Notes under the pieces: generated by a model
Told to the model about the DNA's origin: nothing
Databases searched by the model: none
What the model saw: only the letters and a program-made list of their open reading frames with translations
Shown here: one piece after another, positions 1 to 10,982 of the stretch
Layout of the letters: every line of letters starts with the position of its first letter
How positions within the stretch are numbered: position 1 is the first letter of the stretch
Position numbers and translations under genes: made by a program
Assembly: GCA_905221125.1 (NCBI GenBank)
Contig: CAJNBY010000012.1
Location: 5,714 to 69,713 of the forward strand
DNA: 64,000 nt
Direction: 5' to 3'
Origin: a bacterium
GTDB taxonomy: Bacteria; Bacillota; Bacilli; Lactobacillales; Streptococcaceae

Positions 1-1
1 C

Positions 2-268
2 TTAGACATTTTCTTCTACCCGTGTTTCACTGATAATTTCATACATGCCCGCTGCATCTTCTTTTTTTGTACTATCTTTCATCTCCAGTACTTTTACAAG
101 TAGCAACTTATTGCCAAAACGAATTTCAACTTGGTCATCAACTTTCAAATCCGTTGAACTTTTGGCCAAAATCCCATTCACCTTGATTCTACCTTTATCT
201 GCCACTTCTTTCGCGACTGTACGACGCTTGATAATTCGTGATACTTTTAAATATTTGTCTAATCTCAT
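2..268 (-). CDS. rqcP: RqcP-like S4-domain RNA-binding protein
   Basis: An 88-residue protein that is almost entirely one S4 RNA-binding fold (about residues 1-60, beginning [16 protein letters not shown]), followed by a short acidic tail. In this family (Hsp15/YabO/RqcP) the protein binds stalled 50S-peptidyl-tRNA complexes and works with RqcH in C-terminal alanine tailing during ribosome quality control. It lies 57 bp downstream of mfd on the same strand, as in other streptococci, and is probably co-transcribed with it. The stop codon lies two bases from the window edge, so the gene is complete. Function is inferred from family and position. Confidence 0.85.
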   Translation of the reverse strand: MRLDKYLKVSRIIKRRTVAKEVADKGRIKVNGILAKSSTDLKVDDQVEIRFGNKLLLVKVLEMKDSTKKEDAAGMYEIISETRVEENV

Positions 269-325
269 CCTTATTACCTCAACTTATTATTGTACCATTT
301 TTATCTATTTTATAGAAGAAAAACA

Positions 326-3300
326 TCAAATGGCATTTTCTTCCTTCGACTCTTTTATCTCTAATAAACGTTCTCCAAAAATTATCAGACCTTCTAAAAT
401 TTCATAATCTTTCTTATTTCGGACATCAAATACAAGCTCCATTGATCCTTCATTATCAGCTATGGCTACTTTTAAGTTCGTTGCGGATAAAGCTTTAAAA
501 TAATCTTGAGCTAAAAACAGTCGTTGAGTGATTTTTTCAAATTGAACTGTAATCTTGTTCTCTTTTCTTTCCACACGTTGAACAAAGACCTTGTCCAAAT
601 ATGACTTGACCAAACCAATCTCTAAAAGATAGGCTACTACATCTGGGTATTCTCCAAAGCGGTCCATCAACTCTTCTTGTAACTCTTCATAATTGACACG
701 GTTGTCAATTTGACGAATTTTCTTGTAAATTTCAATCTTATGTCGTTGATCAGAAATATAAGTATCAGGAAGATAAGCATCAATTTGTAAAATCAATTCG
801 GCATTCCCTTTGATTCTTGTGTTAGCATTCCCGTTTCGTTTAGCAATAGCTTCCTCTAGTAACTGCGAATACAATTCAAAACCAACAGAATCAATGAAAC
901 CAGACTGGGATTTTCCTAGGAGATTTCCTGCTCCACGAATAGAAAGATCTCGCATCGCAATCTTAAATCCTGAGCCCAATTCTGTAAATCCTTTGATTGC
1001 TTCTAATCTCTTTTCAGAGACTTCACTGATTGATTTTTCTGGACGATACATGAGATAGGCGTAAGCAATCCGATTACTACGACCAACTCTTCCTCTTAAT
1101 TGATACAAAGTTGACAAGCCCATATGGTCCGCATTTTCAATAAATAAAGTATTAGCATTTGGAATGTCTACCCCTGTCTCAATAATGGTAGTTGTCACCA
1201 AGATATCGTATTGTCCCTCAATAAAGTCTAATAGAGTATTTTCCAACTGGATTTCACTCATTTGTCCGTGAACATACCCAATCAAAGCCTCTGGAATTAA
1301 CTCCTGTAATTCTGAAACCTTCTGATCAATTGTGTCAACTTTATTGTAAAGATAGTAAACTTGACCTCCACGCTCCATTTCACGCAAGACAGCATCACGA
1401 ATGACACTATCATTCTTTTCTAAAACATAGGTTTGAACAGGATAGCGATTGGTTGGAGGAGTTTCAATAACAGATAAATCTCTTATTCCCAGCATAGACA
1501 TATGAAGAGTACGAGGAATTGGCGTTGCTGTCAAGGTTAGGACATCAACTTGTTTTTTCAATTCTTTCAAGGTTTCCTTATGCTTGACACCAAATCGCTG
1601 TTCCTCATCAATAATCATCAATCCTAAATCAGAAAACACAACATCTTTTGACAAAACACGATGTGTCCCAATCAAAATATCGACTTGACCGTTCTTTAGT
1701 TTTTCAAGTGTTTCTGCCTGCTCTTTTTTACTTCTAAAACGACTCAACACATCAATATTAACTGCAAAATTTTGGAATCGTTCCTTAAAATTCGTATAGT
1801 GCTGTTGAGCTAAAACTGTCGTAGGAACTAGAACGACCACCTGTTTATTGTCATTGACAGCCTTAAAGGCTGCACGCATTGCAACTTCAGTCTTTCCAAA
1901 ACCAACATCCCCAACTAGAAGTCGATCCATTGGTTGAGAATTCTGCATATCTCTCTTGATTTCCTCGATACTACGAAGTTGATCATCCGTTTCAACATAA
2001 GGGAAAGCATCATCAAAAGCATCTTGCTCTTCATCATCAGCTGAAAAAGCATAACCTTTCAACTGACTACGTTCAGAATAGAGTTTGATTAAATCGTCTG
2101 CTATATCCTCTACCTGGTTCTTAACTTTTTGCTTAGCCTTTTTAAAATGACCATCATTTAATTTATTAAGTTTTGGCGCTTTACCATCACTTGAAACATA
2201 TTTAGACAGTAGATGAATCTGTTCTACTGGGATAGAGATTTGATCACCATTTTGATATTGAACACTGACATAATCGCGGTGAATCCCTTTGATTTCAATT
2301 GTTTCAATTCCTAGATATTGACCAATTCCATGAATATGGTGAACAACGTAGTCCCCTTTTTCAAGTTCATTGTAATCTTTTAATCTCTCTGCATTTGAAA
2401 CATGTTGTCTTCGAAAACGACGTTTTAATTTCTTTTGAAAAATCTCATGTTCAGTAATCACCAGAATTTTTTCATCTACAAAATGAAAACCATGTCTGAG
2501 ATTTCCCTCGATTAAGTTTACAGATTCTTTACAGATACTTGACTCATCTCTAGAATCCAATTTAATCTGGTATTTCTCTAAAACATCTTCCAATGTTTTA
2601 CTTCCCATTGAATTACTAGACTGCAAGATAATAGTATAGCCCATTTTTTTGTATCGTTCAATTTCTTCTTTTAGAAAAGAAAATTGATTGAAAAACTCCT
2701 GCATGGGATATTGATTAAATTGATAAATCTGGTCAAACTTGAGATTTCCTAACCCCTTTTGCAGATTAGAAAAAAATGTCACTGGGCTTTGTTTTTTATA
2801 GATTTTCTCAGTATCCGCAAAATACTGCATATCAGAAAATGATTTACTATTCTGTAACTCTTCTGTAAAGTATTGCGCTAATTCTCTTTCAAAGACTTCA
2901 TACTGATTCATCAATTTTTGATAATCATCAAAGAATATGGGCGTATCTTTTTCAATATAATCAAATACAGTCCATATCTTTTCATAACACAAAGATAAAA
3001 ATTTCCGAGAATCTGAATGCATTTGTTTTTGATGAAAACTTGAAAGAATTTCTTCTAGGTAGGATTTCAGAATCGGCGATAGAGTTTTTGAAATTTGCTT
3101 TTCTAAAGCTGACTGACCTCGTTGATAATCCTTTTCTTTCAAAAGCATGTCGCTAGCTGGAAAGATGGTGAGTTCTGTCCGATTTTCTTTCGATAATTGT
3201 GTTTCGACTTCAAAAGTACGAATTCCATCTACTTCATCACCAAAAAACTCAATTCGGCAAGGTTCTAACTGGGATATTTCAAAAATATCTAAAATATCTC

Positions 3301-3829
3301 CTCGCAGACTAAATTCTCCTTGAGTTTGTACTTGTGTAACCTTTCGATAGCCGATTTCTTTTAACTGATAGATAAGTGCGTTTTGATCATATTCTTCACC
3401 AACTGATATGTTTACAATACTATTTTTAAATACATTGGGAGAAGGTAAAAACAATCGACTTGCTGCAATATTACAAACTAAGATCCCTTTCCTAGACGGA
3501 TCAGTCAAAAAACGCAAGGCTTCAACCCGTGAGATGATTTTTTCTTGTGAAGACATCAAAAACTCGACCATAGGGGAATCATCTACCAAAAATGGATAGA
3601 CAAATTCCTCACCCAAGATAGAAATAAGATCACTAATAAGCCCTTCTGCTTCTCCATAAGTTGATGTCAATAAAACAATCTTATCTTCTTTCTTTAAACT
3701 ACTAGCGATTGCTAAAGCTTTTGTAGAAGTTGACAAACCTAAGATTAACTGTCTTTTTTTATCTGTTAAATTTTGATGCCATTTTTGGATCTGATCATTT
3801 TCTGAGAATAAATCTAATAAGGTCGCCAT
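326..3829 (-). CDS. mfd: Transcription-repair coupling factor Mfd
   Basis: An 1167-residue protein of normal Mfd length. Mfd is an ATP-driven DNA translocase that pushes RNA polymerase stalled at lesions off the template and recruits UvrA. Visible parts: an N-terminal UvrB-like region, a CarD-type RNA polymerase interaction domain near residues 490-560 (GDYVVHHIHGIGQY), then RecG-like helicase motifs with Walker A GDVGFGKTE near residue 640 and a DEEQ box near 745. The C-terminal TRCF domain follows. The start codon lies directly after the pth stop codon, so translation is likely coupled. No disruption is seen. Confidence 0.97.
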   Translation of the reverse strand: MATLLDLFSENDQIQKWHQNLTDKKRQLILGLSTSTKALAIASSLKKEDKIVLLTSTYGEAEGLISDLISILGEEFVYPFLVDDSPMVEFLMSSQEKIISRVEALRFLTDPSRKGILVCNIAASRLFLPSPNVFKNSIVNISVGEEYDQNALIYQLKEIGYRKVTQVQTQGEFSLRGDILDIFEISQLEPCRIEFFGDEVDGIRTFEVETQLSKENRTELTIFPASDMLLKEKDYQRGQSALEKQISKTLSPILKSYLEEILSSFHQKQMHSDSRKFLSLCYEKIWTVFDYIEKDTPIFFDDYQKLMNQYEVFERELAQYFTEELQNSKSFSDMQYFADTEKIYKKQSPVTFFSNLQKGLGNLKFDQIYQFNQYPMQEFFNQFSFLKEEIERYKKMGYTIILQSSNSMGSKTLEDVLEKYQIKLDSRDESSICKESVNLIEGNLRHGFHFVDEKILVITEHEIFQKKLKRRFRRQHVSNAERLKDYNELEKGDYVVHHIHGIGQYLGIETIEIKGIHRDYVSVQYQNGDQISIPVEQIHLLSKYVSSDGKAPKLNKLNDGHFKKAKQKVKNQVEDIADDLIKLYSERSQLKGYAFSADDEEQDAFDDAFPYVETDDQLRSIEEIKRDMQNSQPMDRLLVGDVGFGKTEVAMRAAFKAVNDNKQVVVLVPTTVLAQQHYTNFKERFQNFAVNIDVLSRFRSKKEQAETLEKLKNGQVDILIGTHRVLSKDVVFSDLGLMIIDEEQRFGVKHKETLKELKKQVDVLTLTATPIPRTLHMSMLGIRDLSVIETPPTNRYPVQTYVLEKNDSVIRDAVLREMERGGQVYYLYNKVDTIDQKVSELQELIPEALIGYVHGQMSEIQLENTLLDFIEGQYDILVTTTIIETGVDIPNANTLFIENADHMGLSTLYQLRGRVGRSNRIAYAYLMYRPEKSISEVSEKRLEAIKGFTELGSGFKIAMRDLSIRGAGNLLGKSQSGFIDSVGFELYSQLLEEAIAKRNGNANTRIKGNAELILQIDAYLPDTYISDQRHKIEIYKKIRQIDNRVNYEELQEELMDRFGEYPDVVAYLLEIGLVKSYLDKVFVQRVERKENKITVQFEKITQRLFLAQDYFKALSATNLKVAIADNEGSMELVFDVRNKKDYEILEGLIIFGERLLEIKESKEENAI

Positions 3830-4399
3830 TTATCTGTTATACCTCTGCATCGTTTTCTCAAAGTTTTTCTCTTGTAAATAATATTTTACAGCATCGTCAA
3901 CCTTATCAATGGACTGTAAAATACCGATATAATCATCCTTGTCAAACTTACTCAAAACATGATTAACAACTGACATGCCGTTTTTGGGTCTTCCAATTCC
4001 AATCTTAACACGATTAAAGGCCTGGGTTCCAATATGTTGAATAATAGACTTGATACCATTATGACCACCTGCTGAGCCTTTTGCTCTTAAACGAATTTTC
4101 CCAACTTCCATGTCAAGATCGTCGTAAATGATGAGTAAATCTTCAATATCCAAACCATAGTAAGTCAATAAAGCATGAACAGCTTTCCCACTTTCATTCA
4201 TAAATGTCGTTGGTTTGACAAGATAAATTTTTTCACCATTGAGGAAAAAAGATGCTAGATCAGCTTGAAATATCTTATCGTGTGTAAAAGTTAGATTCTG
4301 TTTCTTCGCTAGTTGGTCAATCAACATAAAACCAACATTGTGTTTTGTTTCAAAATATTTATCCCCTGGATTTCCCAAGCCTACAAGTAATTTGGTCAT
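3830..4399 (-). CDS. pth: Peptidyl-tRNA hydrolase
   Basis: A 189-residue Pth that cleaves peptidyl-tRNA released from the ribosome and recycles tRNA. Family signatures are present: GLGNPG at the N-terminus with the conserved Asn, the catalytic His in TKHNVGF near residue 20, FMNESG near residue 68, and the [13 protein letters not shown] and [11 protein letters not shown] blocks. It sits between ychF and mfd with no gap to mfd, the usual order beside the streptococcal origin. A short hairpin separates it from ychF. Confidence 0.97.
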   Translation of the reverse strand: MTKLLVGLGNPGDKYFETKHNVGFMLIDQLAKKQNLTFTHDKIFQADLASFFLNGEKIYLVKPTTFMNESGKAVHALLTYYGLDIEDLLIIYDDLDMEVGKIRLRAKGSAGGHNGIKSIIQHIGTQAFNRVKIGIGRPKNGMSVVNHVLSKFDKDDYIGILQSIDKVDDAVKYYLQEKNFEKTMQRYNR

Positions 4400-4409
4400 T
4401 TATTTTCCT

Positions 4410-4445
4410 TTCAAAAGCCAAAAGGGTTGGAATTTTTTTCCAACC
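4410..4445 (-). terminator. Possible weak terminator between ychF and pth
   Basis: On the minus strand an 8-bp perfect stem (GGTTGGAA / TTCCAACC) with a five-A loop lies in the 71-bp gap after ychF. It is followed by CTTTTGGCTTTT, so the U tract is interrupted. Attenuation is more likely than full termination. Confidence 0.4.
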
Positions 4446-4470
4446 TAATTGATACTATTCATTAAATTTT

Positions 4471-5586
4471 TTAGACATTAAAGCGGAATTCCATGATATC
4501 GCCGTCTTGAACGATATATTCTTTTCCTTCTTCACGCAAGCGTCCAGCTTCTTTTACGGCCTTTTCAGATCCATATTTCACCAAATCATCATATGACATG
4601 GTAACTGCACGAATAAAGCCTTTTTCAAAGTCTGAATGGATAATACCAGCTGCTTGAGGAGCCTTCATACCACGTTTGAAGGTCCAAGCGCGAACTTCTT
4701 TTTCACCAGCTGTGAAGTAAGTTCCAAGTCCAAGTAAGTGGTAAGCTGCACGAGTCAACTTGTCAACGCCTGATTCTGTCAAACCAAGAGCTTCAAGAAA
4801 CTCTTGCTTGTCTTCTTCGTCTAACTCAGAAATTTCTTCCTCAGCACGCGCAGAAATAACGACTACTTCAGCATTTTCTGTCGCTGCAAATTCGCGAATT
4901 TGTTTGACATAGTCGATAGAATCTGGATCTGAAACTACATCCTCATCTACATTGGCAACATAAAGAACTGGTTTAGTTGTCAAAAGGAAAAGACCTTTGA
5001 CAACTTTTTGTTCTTCATCTGTAAATTCGATGGTGCGAGCTGATTTTCCATCTTCAAGAACTGGTTTAATCTTTTGAAGAACATTGAATTCTGCTACTGA
5101 TTCTTTATCTTTTTGCGTACGTGCCATCTTTTCCACACGCACATAGCGCTTATTAACTGATTCTAAGTCAGCAAGAATCAACTCTAGGTTAATGGTATCA
5201 ATATCTGCAAGTGGATCCACAAAGGCATCTTCACGTCCTTGCTCGCGCATCACATTTTCATCATCAAAAGCACGAACTACGTGAACAATCGCATCTACTT
5301 CACGAATATTAGCCAAGAATTTATTCCCTAGCCCTTCTCCTTTTGAAGCTCCTTTTACAATCCCTGCAATATCTGTAAATTCAAATGTTGTTGGCACTGT
5401 CTTTTTAGGTGTAATCATTTCCGTTAGTTTTTGGAGGCGTTCATCTGGAACTTCTACCATTCCAACGTTTGGATCAATAGTCGCAAATGGGTAGTTTGCT
5501 GCCTCTGCTCCTGCTTTTGTAATTGCATTAAATAGTGTTGATTTACCAACATTTGGCAAACCAACGATACCTGCTGTTAAAGCCAT
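4471..5586 (-). CDS. ychF: Redox-regulated ATPase/GTPase YchF (OBG family)
   Basis: A 371-residue OBG-family P-loop protein. Motifs: G1 GLPNVGKST near residue 8, G3 DIAGIVKGAS near residue 68, and NVDE in place of the usual NKxD G4 motif near residue 205, which is characteristic of YchF and is linked to preference for ATP. A central coiled-coil and a C-terminal TGS domain (about 285-370) complete the fold. Family members associate with ribosomes and affect stress tolerance; the exact role is unsettled. ATG start. Confidence 0.96.
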   Translation of the reverse strand: MALTAGIVGLPNVGKSTLFNAITKAGAEAANYPFATIDPNVGMVEVPDERLQKLTEMITPKKTVPTTFEFTDIAGIVKGASKGEGLGNKFLANIREVDAIVHVVRAFDDENVMREQGREDAFVDPLADIDTINLELILADLESVNKRYVRVEKMARTQKDKESVAEFNVLQKIKPVLEDGKSARTIEFTDEEQKVVKGLFLLTTKPVLYVANVDEDVVSDPDSIDYVKQIREFAATENAEVVVISARAEEEISELDEEDKQEFLEALGLTESGVDKLTRAAYHLLGLGTYFTAGEKEVRAWTFKRGMKAPQAAGIIHSDFEKGFIRAVTMSYDDLVKYGSEKAVKEAGRLREEGKEYIVQDGDIMEFRFNV

Positions 5587-5670
5587 ATTTTTTCATTCTC
5601 CATTTTCATTTCAATCCCTAATATTATAACACAAAAAGGGAAAACTTGCTAACCCTCTAACTAAGGCTTC

Positions 5671-5865
5671 TTAGTCAATAATTTTATTCATTTTTCGATC
5701 AAAATCATAGCGCCCCATCATGACAACATGGTCACAATTACTACATTTGATTTTGATATCTGCTCCTACACGCGTAATTTCCCAACGATTTGCTTTTTTA
5801 CCAGTCGACTTGATGGTACAAGCGTGTGGTTTTTTCATTTCAACAAAATTTCCAACTTGATACAT
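5671..5865 (-). CDS. DUF951 small zinc-ribbon-like protein
   Basis: A 64-residue protein of the DUF951 family, found next to dnaN/ychF in many Firmicutes; its function is unknown. It has a central KCSNCDH CxxC pair consistent with metal binding and a basic middle (KSTGKKANRWEITRVG). The longer reading frame to 5919 is rejected: the ATG at 5865 (MYQVGNF) is preceded by AAGGAG at good spacing, and a -10 element lies within the longer frame. A minus-strand promoter in the gap after dnaN likely drives it together with ychF, pth and mfd. Confidence 0.85.
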   Translation of the reverse strand: MYQVGNFVEMKKPHACTIKSTGKKANRWEITRVGADIKIKCSNCDHVVMMGRYDFDRKMNKIID

Positions 5866-5887
5866 ACTACTCTCCTTTTCTTTTTCG

Positions 5888-5928
5888 ATTATATCATAAA
5901 AGAGGCGAGCTAAGCTCAACCTCTTTCA
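5888..5928 (-). promoter_or_regulatory. Hairpin plus extended -10 promoter for the DUF951-ychF-pth-mfd run
   Basis: Reading the minus strand after the dnaN stop: AAAGAGG and CCTCTTT flank an inner GAGC/GCTC stem (5899-5928), followed by TTTTA. An extended -10, TGaTATAAT (TATAAT at 5893-5888), follows at once. This looks like partial termination of dnaN transcripts combined with re-initiation. The -35 is weak. Confidence 0.5.
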
Positions 5929-5929
5929 C

Positions 5930-7066
5930 TTAATTTGTACGGACTGGTGTAATGAGCTGCATGAAGTCCTCTTCAGTATCTGCTGGCACAAGAGTAAATG
6001 GACGAACAGCTGAGATAAAGCTAATAGTCACCTTTTCGCTATTTAACGCTTTAAGAGAATCAATCAAGTAAGTTGGGTTGAAACTAATGGTCAAATCTTC
6101 ACCAGTAACCTGATCAGTATCGATTTCTTCGTTTACTTTACCAACTTCTGGAGAGTGAACATGGGCGCTAACAACCCCACCTTTAATTTCAAGCTTTACA
6201 GTACCATTTTGAGTCGCACTTGATAAAAGGCGAGCACGTTCCATTGACTGACGTAAGTTTACCACATCAAAAATAATTGTAGTGTTAAAGTCTGTTGGAA
6301 TCAAACGATCTGTATCAGGATAGTTACCTTCTAACAGACGTGTGTAGAAGCTAATATTTTCGCTTCTAAAGAGGATTTGATTGTTAGCAAAGAAAATCTC
6401 TACAGTTTCAATATCATCTGTAAAAACCGCTGAAAATTCGCGTAAAGAACGGCTAGGAATTACAACATCAAAATCATCACTATTTTTCTCCAGTGTTAAT
6501 TTTTTCTGGCTTAGACGATGAGAGTCTGTCGCAACTGTTTTTAGCTCCTTGTGTTGGCTCAATACGAAGTGGACACCTGTCAAAATTGGACGACTTTCTT
6601 GTGTACTTGCAGCAAAAGCTGTTTCATTGATAATTTTCTTGAGTAATTTTGTTTCAAGAACCAAAGGAGTGCTTGCTGAAATTTCTTGGATTCGTGGATA
6701 TTGCTCGCTATCTTTTCCTTTTAGGGTAATTTCTGATTTGCCACTGGTTAAAACAATTTGATTTTGTTCAATTTCTTTAAAATCAAGAGTCACATCAGGT
6801 AGACTAGATACAACATTGATAAAGAAAGAAGCTTCAAGAAGGATCGAACCTAGAGAAGTAATTAACAAACCAGCATCTTCATTTTTTTGAGAAATAAAAT
6901 TTTCAATTGAAATTTGACCATTTGAACCAATTAAAGTAACACCTTCATTGGTCACATCAATTTTGACAGTTGATAAAATAGGAATAGCATTTTTAGAACT
7001 AATAGCTCTTTTAGTAGTATTTAAGGCTTGTAGAAATAAATTTTTATTAATTGAAAAATGAATCAT
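5930..7066 (-). CDS. dnaN: DNA polymerase III beta clamp
   Basis: A 378-residue sliding clamp with the three repeated clamp folds and the usual C-terminal end (FTLVPADTEEDFMQLITPVRTN). It encircles DNA and tethers PolC/DnaE and repair partners. It lies 158 bp downstream of dnaA on the same strand. The ATG at 7066 follows AAGGAGA. The intervening gap carries DnaA boxes, so dnaN may have its own DnaA-sensitive promoter. Confidence 0.98.
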   Translation of the reverse strand: MIHFSINKNLFLQALNTTKRAISSKNAIPILSTVKIDVTNEGVTLIGSNGQISIENFISQKNEDAGLLITSLGSILLEASFFINVVSSLPDVTLDFKEIEQNQIVLTSGKSEITLKGKDSEQYPRIQEISASTPLVLETKLLKKIINETAFAASTQESRPILTGVHFVLSQHKELKTVATDSHRLSQKKLTLEKNSDDFDVVIPSRSLREFSAVFTDDIETVEIFFANNQILFRSENISFYTRLLEGNYPDTDRLIPTDFNTTIIFDVVNLRQSMERARLLSSATQNGTVKLEIKGGVVSAHVHSPEVGKVNEEIDTDQVTGEDLTISFNPTYLIDSLKALNSEKVTISFISAVRPFTLVPADTEEDFMQLITPVRTN

Positions 7067-7224
7067 GGATTCTCCTTTATTTATTTTTAGTATTAGAAGG
7101 ATAATAGTAATAATAGAGTCTGTGAAATCTGTGGAAAACAGACTTAAGGTAAGTCATATCAAGTTTTTTGGCTTGTTTAAAAAATGTGGATAAAAAAGAT
7201 AAAAAAGCGAAAGTTATCCACAAG
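7067..7224. promoter_or_regulatory. dnaA-dnaN intergenic DnaA-box cluster
   Basis: This 158-bp gap holds DnaA boxes of the TTWTNCACA type: TTATCCACA at 7214-7222 (plus), the same motif on the minus strand at 7185-7193, and TTTTCCACA on the minus strand at 7130-7138. It resembles the second half of the bipartite Firmicutes origin. Confidence 0.75.
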
Positions 7225-8586
7225 TTATTTTATTTTCTTTTTGATTGATTCAATTTCTAAACGTAAATTATCATCTTCATCAATCAAAGATTTAATTTTT
7301 GCATGGGCGTGAATGACTGTTGTATGATCTTTTCCTCCAAATTCCTTCCCAATTTTTGGAAGACTATTATCTGTCAGTTCTCTAGATAAATACATGGCTA
7401 CTTGACGGGCCAAAACAATATTTTGAAGGCGTCTGCTTCCCTTCATTTCTTTGACACTAACACCATAAAAGTTACCAACTTCATTTTGGATTTTGTCAAT
7501 TGGGATGACGAGCATTTGGCTAACATCTTGTTTACGAGCTCTAATAGCTTCTGCAGCAATATCAATAGTGATATCCTTGATTTTTTTTACTCTGGCAATT
7601 AAAGTGATGTCGTTGATGGCTCCCTCAAGATCTCGAACATTTGAATCAAATTGCCCAGCTAGGTATTCTAGAGTATCACTTTGGAAATTGTAGCCTAAAT
7701 GTTCTGTTTTACTTTGTAAAATGGCAATACGTGTTTCAAAGTCAGGAGGTGTAATGGTTTGTGTTAAACCCCAACTAAAGCGCGTGACAAGCCTCTCCTC
7801 GAGCCCTTCTAGATGTTTTGGACTTCGATCACTCGTTAGGACAATCTGTTTTTGCTTGTCATGAAGGGCATTAAAGGTATTGAAAAATTCTTCCTGAGTT
7901 GCGACTTTTTTTCCGCTGAGTGACTGGATATCATCGATTAACAAAAGATCAAGACTGCGGTAGGTCTTTTTAAACTTTTCCATTTCCCCAAGCCTTAGGT
8001 GATCCAGAAAGTCATTAATAAAGCTTTCAGCAGGAATGTACTTAACACGCGCATCAGGAATATTTTTCAAAATCTCATTCCCAATCGCATTGAGCAAATG
8101 AGTCTTCCCAAGCCCAGGTCCCCCATAGATAAAAAGAGGATTATAGGTCAGAGCCAAATCTTCAGAAACAGCCAAGGCGGCTGATACAGCCCAAACATTT
8201 CCATCCCCTTGGATAAAATTATCAAAGGTATACTTCTCTTTTAATCCAGTATCTGAATAAGGAATAGAAGCTAACTTTGGACTATAGTCATATAAAGTTG
8301 AATTTGTAGCTTCTTCAACTTGTGATATAGTCGTATCTTGAGGTTTTGTGAAAATATAGTGGGGAGTTATTTCAGCATCATAAATCTCAAAACCAGCTAC
8401 TACAATGATATCTTTTAGTTGTTTTTCCCAGACCATTTCCATTTCAGATCGTGGTAAAAATATAGTAGCAACATTTTCTTCTACCTTGATGAGTTCAGCT
8501 TGAATAGCATAGAAATCATACATGGATCGAGTTAGTCTTTCTTGCGCAAATTCTAAGATACGATTCCAAAATTGTTTTTCTTTCAA
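7225..8586 (-). CDS. dnaA: Replication initiator DnaA
   Basis: A 453-residue initiator. Domain I is at the N-terminus ([12 protein letters not shown]). Domain III is an AAA+ module with Walker [11 protein letters not shown] near residue 158 and Walker B LLLIDDIQ near residue 219. Domain IV carries the DnaA signature [11 protein letters not shown] near residue 420, which reads the boxes flanking the gene. The start codon is TTG (8586-8584), supported by a strong GGAGGAG about 7 bases upstream; an extended -10 (TGGTAAAAT, 8642-8634) lies about 50 bp upstream. The DnaA boxes in front imply autoregulation. Confidence 0.98.
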   Translation of the reverse strand: MKEKQFWNRILEFAQERLTRSMYDFYAIQAELIKVEENVATIFLPRSEMEMVWEKQLKDIIVVAGFEIYDAEITPHYIFTKPQDTTISQVEEATNSTLYDYSPKLASIPYSDTGLKEKYTFDNFIQGDGNVWAVSAALAVSEDLALTYNPLFIYGGPGLGKTHLLNAIGNEILKNIPDARVKYIPAESFINDFLDHLRLGEMEKFKKTYRSLDLLLIDDIQSLSGKKVATQEEFFNTFNALHDKQKQIVLTSDRSPKHLEGLEERLVTRFSWGLTQTITPPDFETRIAILQSKTEHLGYNFQSDTLEYLAGQFDSNVRDLEGAINDITLIARVKKIKDITIDIAAEAIRARKQDVSQMLVIPIDKIQNEVGNFYGVSVKEMKGSRRLQNIVLARQVAMYLSRELTDNSLPKIGKEFGGKDHTTVIHAHAKIKSLIDEDDNLRLEIESIKKKIK

Positions 8587-8802
8587 TCCGTTCTCCTCCT
8601 TTACTACTTGTTTAAAAGTTTAATGCTAGACTTATTTTACCATAGATAGTAAGAATTTTCCACAAGCTGTGAAAAATAATCCACAATGTTATCAAGTTTT
8701 ATCCACAGGTTGGGGATAAAATTAAAAACTATTGATTTATTAAGCTTTTTATCGAAAAAAATAGTGGATAACCTTGTGAGATAAAAAAATAAAAGAACAG
8801 CC
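8587..8802. other. oriC: Chromosomal replication origin oriC
   Basis: A 216-bp gap between dnaA and parB dense in DnaA boxes: TTTTCCACA 8656-8664 (plus), TTTTTCACA on minus at 8668-8676, near-match TAATCCACA 8677-8685, perfect TTATCCACA 8699-8707, a TTATCCCCA variant on minus at 8711-8719 and TTATCCACT on minus at 8763-8771. A very AT-rich stretch at 8720-8762 is the likely unwinding element. Gene direction changes around here, and parB and parS lie close by. Confidence 0.9.
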
Positions 8803-8818
8803 TTATTTCAGGCTGTTG
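8785..8818 (-). terminator. parB terminator
   Basis: Minus strand: AACAGCC, an 8-base loop, GGCTGTT, then CTTTTATTTTTTT. The stem overlaps the parB stop codon. It would keep htrA-parB transcription out of oriC. Confidence 0.85.
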
Positions 8819-9561
8819 ATAATTCTACTGTATTCTTCTTGATTTGAAAAAGAAATAATGATTTTTCCACTGTCTTTTTTAGATAGTTTGATTTTTACAT
8901 CTAATCCGAGTAGTTTTTTTAACTGTTCTTCTTCATTTTGTATGAAATGATCATTTTTTTGCTGTTTCTTTTGTTTTTTCTCTGTCAGAAGAGCTTCTAA
9001 CTTCCTTACAGAAATGTCTTCCTCTATAATTCGTTGAAAGAAATAGTCTTGTTGTTCCTTATTCAACCCGACTAGAGAACGCGCATGGGCTTGTGATAGT
9101 TTGCCATTTTCTACTTCTGAGAGGATCGGTTCTGGCAAGGAAAGCAAACGAATGGAGTTGCTGATGTAAGGACGAGACTTGCCCATTTTATCTGCAATTT
9201 CAGCATGGGTAAATCCTTTCTCTACGAGAGATTCATAGGCGCGTGCTTCTTCTATTGGATTTAAATTTTCTCTCTGTAAATTTTCAATGATAGACTGGAC
9301 CATCATCTCTTGATCTGAAAGTTGTTTAACAACAGCTGGGATAGACCTTAGACCAGCTAAAAGTGAAGCACGATATCGTCTCTCTCCTGCAAGGATTTCA
9401 TAACCAATCACAGGAGATTGACGAACAATAATCGGTTGAATGACCCCATTTTCTTTGATAGACTGTGCTAGTTCATGTAGTTTTTCTCTATCAAATTCTT
9501 TTCGAGGTTGATAGGGATTTTTTTGTATATCCGTGATAGAAATTATTTCAAATTTTTCCAT
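8803..9561 (-). CDS. parB: Chromosome partitioning protein ParB/Spo0J
   Basis: A 252-residue ParB. The N-terminal CTP-binding domain shows NPYQPRKEF and the GERRYRAS motif near residues 55-80. The DNA-binding helix-turn-helix is near residues 115-150 (FTHAEIADKMGKSRPYIS), and a short dimerisation domain follows. It binds parS and loads SMC; two parS-like palindromes occur in this window. No parA/soj gene is adjacent, in keeping with streptococci. It lies 57 bp downstream of htrA and is probably co-transcribed. No good Shine-Dalgarno is visible before its ATG. Confidence 0.96.
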   Translation of the reverse strand: MEKFEIISITDIQKNPYQPRKEFDREKLHELAQSIKENGVIQPIIVRQSPVIGYEILAGERRYRASLLAGLRSIPAVVKQLSDQEMMVQSIIENLQRENLNPIEEARAYESLVEKGFTHAEIADKMGKSRPYISNSIRLLSLPEPILSEVENGKLSQAHARSLVGLNKEQQDYFFQRIIEEDISVRKLEALLTEKKQKKQQKNDHFIQNEEEQLKKLLGLDVKIKLSKKDSGKIIISFSNQEEYSRIINSLK

Positions 9562-9618
9562 GATTCTACACTAACACATCTTTTCTTTTATGTAAAGCTT
9601 TCTTTACATAGATGTCAA

Positions 9619-10821
<1,203 letters not shown>

Positions 10822-10829
10822 TTACTGAA

Positions 10830-10862
10830 AGTATAAACTGACTAGCTTAATTATAACTTAAA
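10830..10862 (-). promoter_or_regulatory. CiaR box and -10 element of htrA
   Basis: On the minus strand TTTAAG (10862-10857), five bases, ATTAAG (10851-10846), then ten bases, then TATACT (10835-10830). This matches the CiaR direct repeat TTTAAG-N5-TTTAAG with one mismatch, placed at the -35 position as in CiaR-activated promoters. Confidence 0.8.
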
Positions 10863-10870
10863 CATAAAAG

Positions 10871-10891
10871 TTTTTCACAGACTGTGGATAA
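10871..10891. promoter_or_regulatory. DnaA-box pair upstream of htrA and rlmH
   Basis: TTTTTCACA at 10871-10879 (plus) and TTATCCACA on the minus strand at 10891-10883 fit TTWTNCACA. They lie about 2.1 kb from oriC, just upstream of the htrA CiaR box. Confidence 0.6.
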
Positions 10892-10982
10892 CTTCCAAAA
10901 ATCTGTGGTTTTCTCGGTTAAAATTAACCTTTTATTTTGTGAATAAGATGTGAAAAAATAGAGAATATGTTAGAATAGAGTC

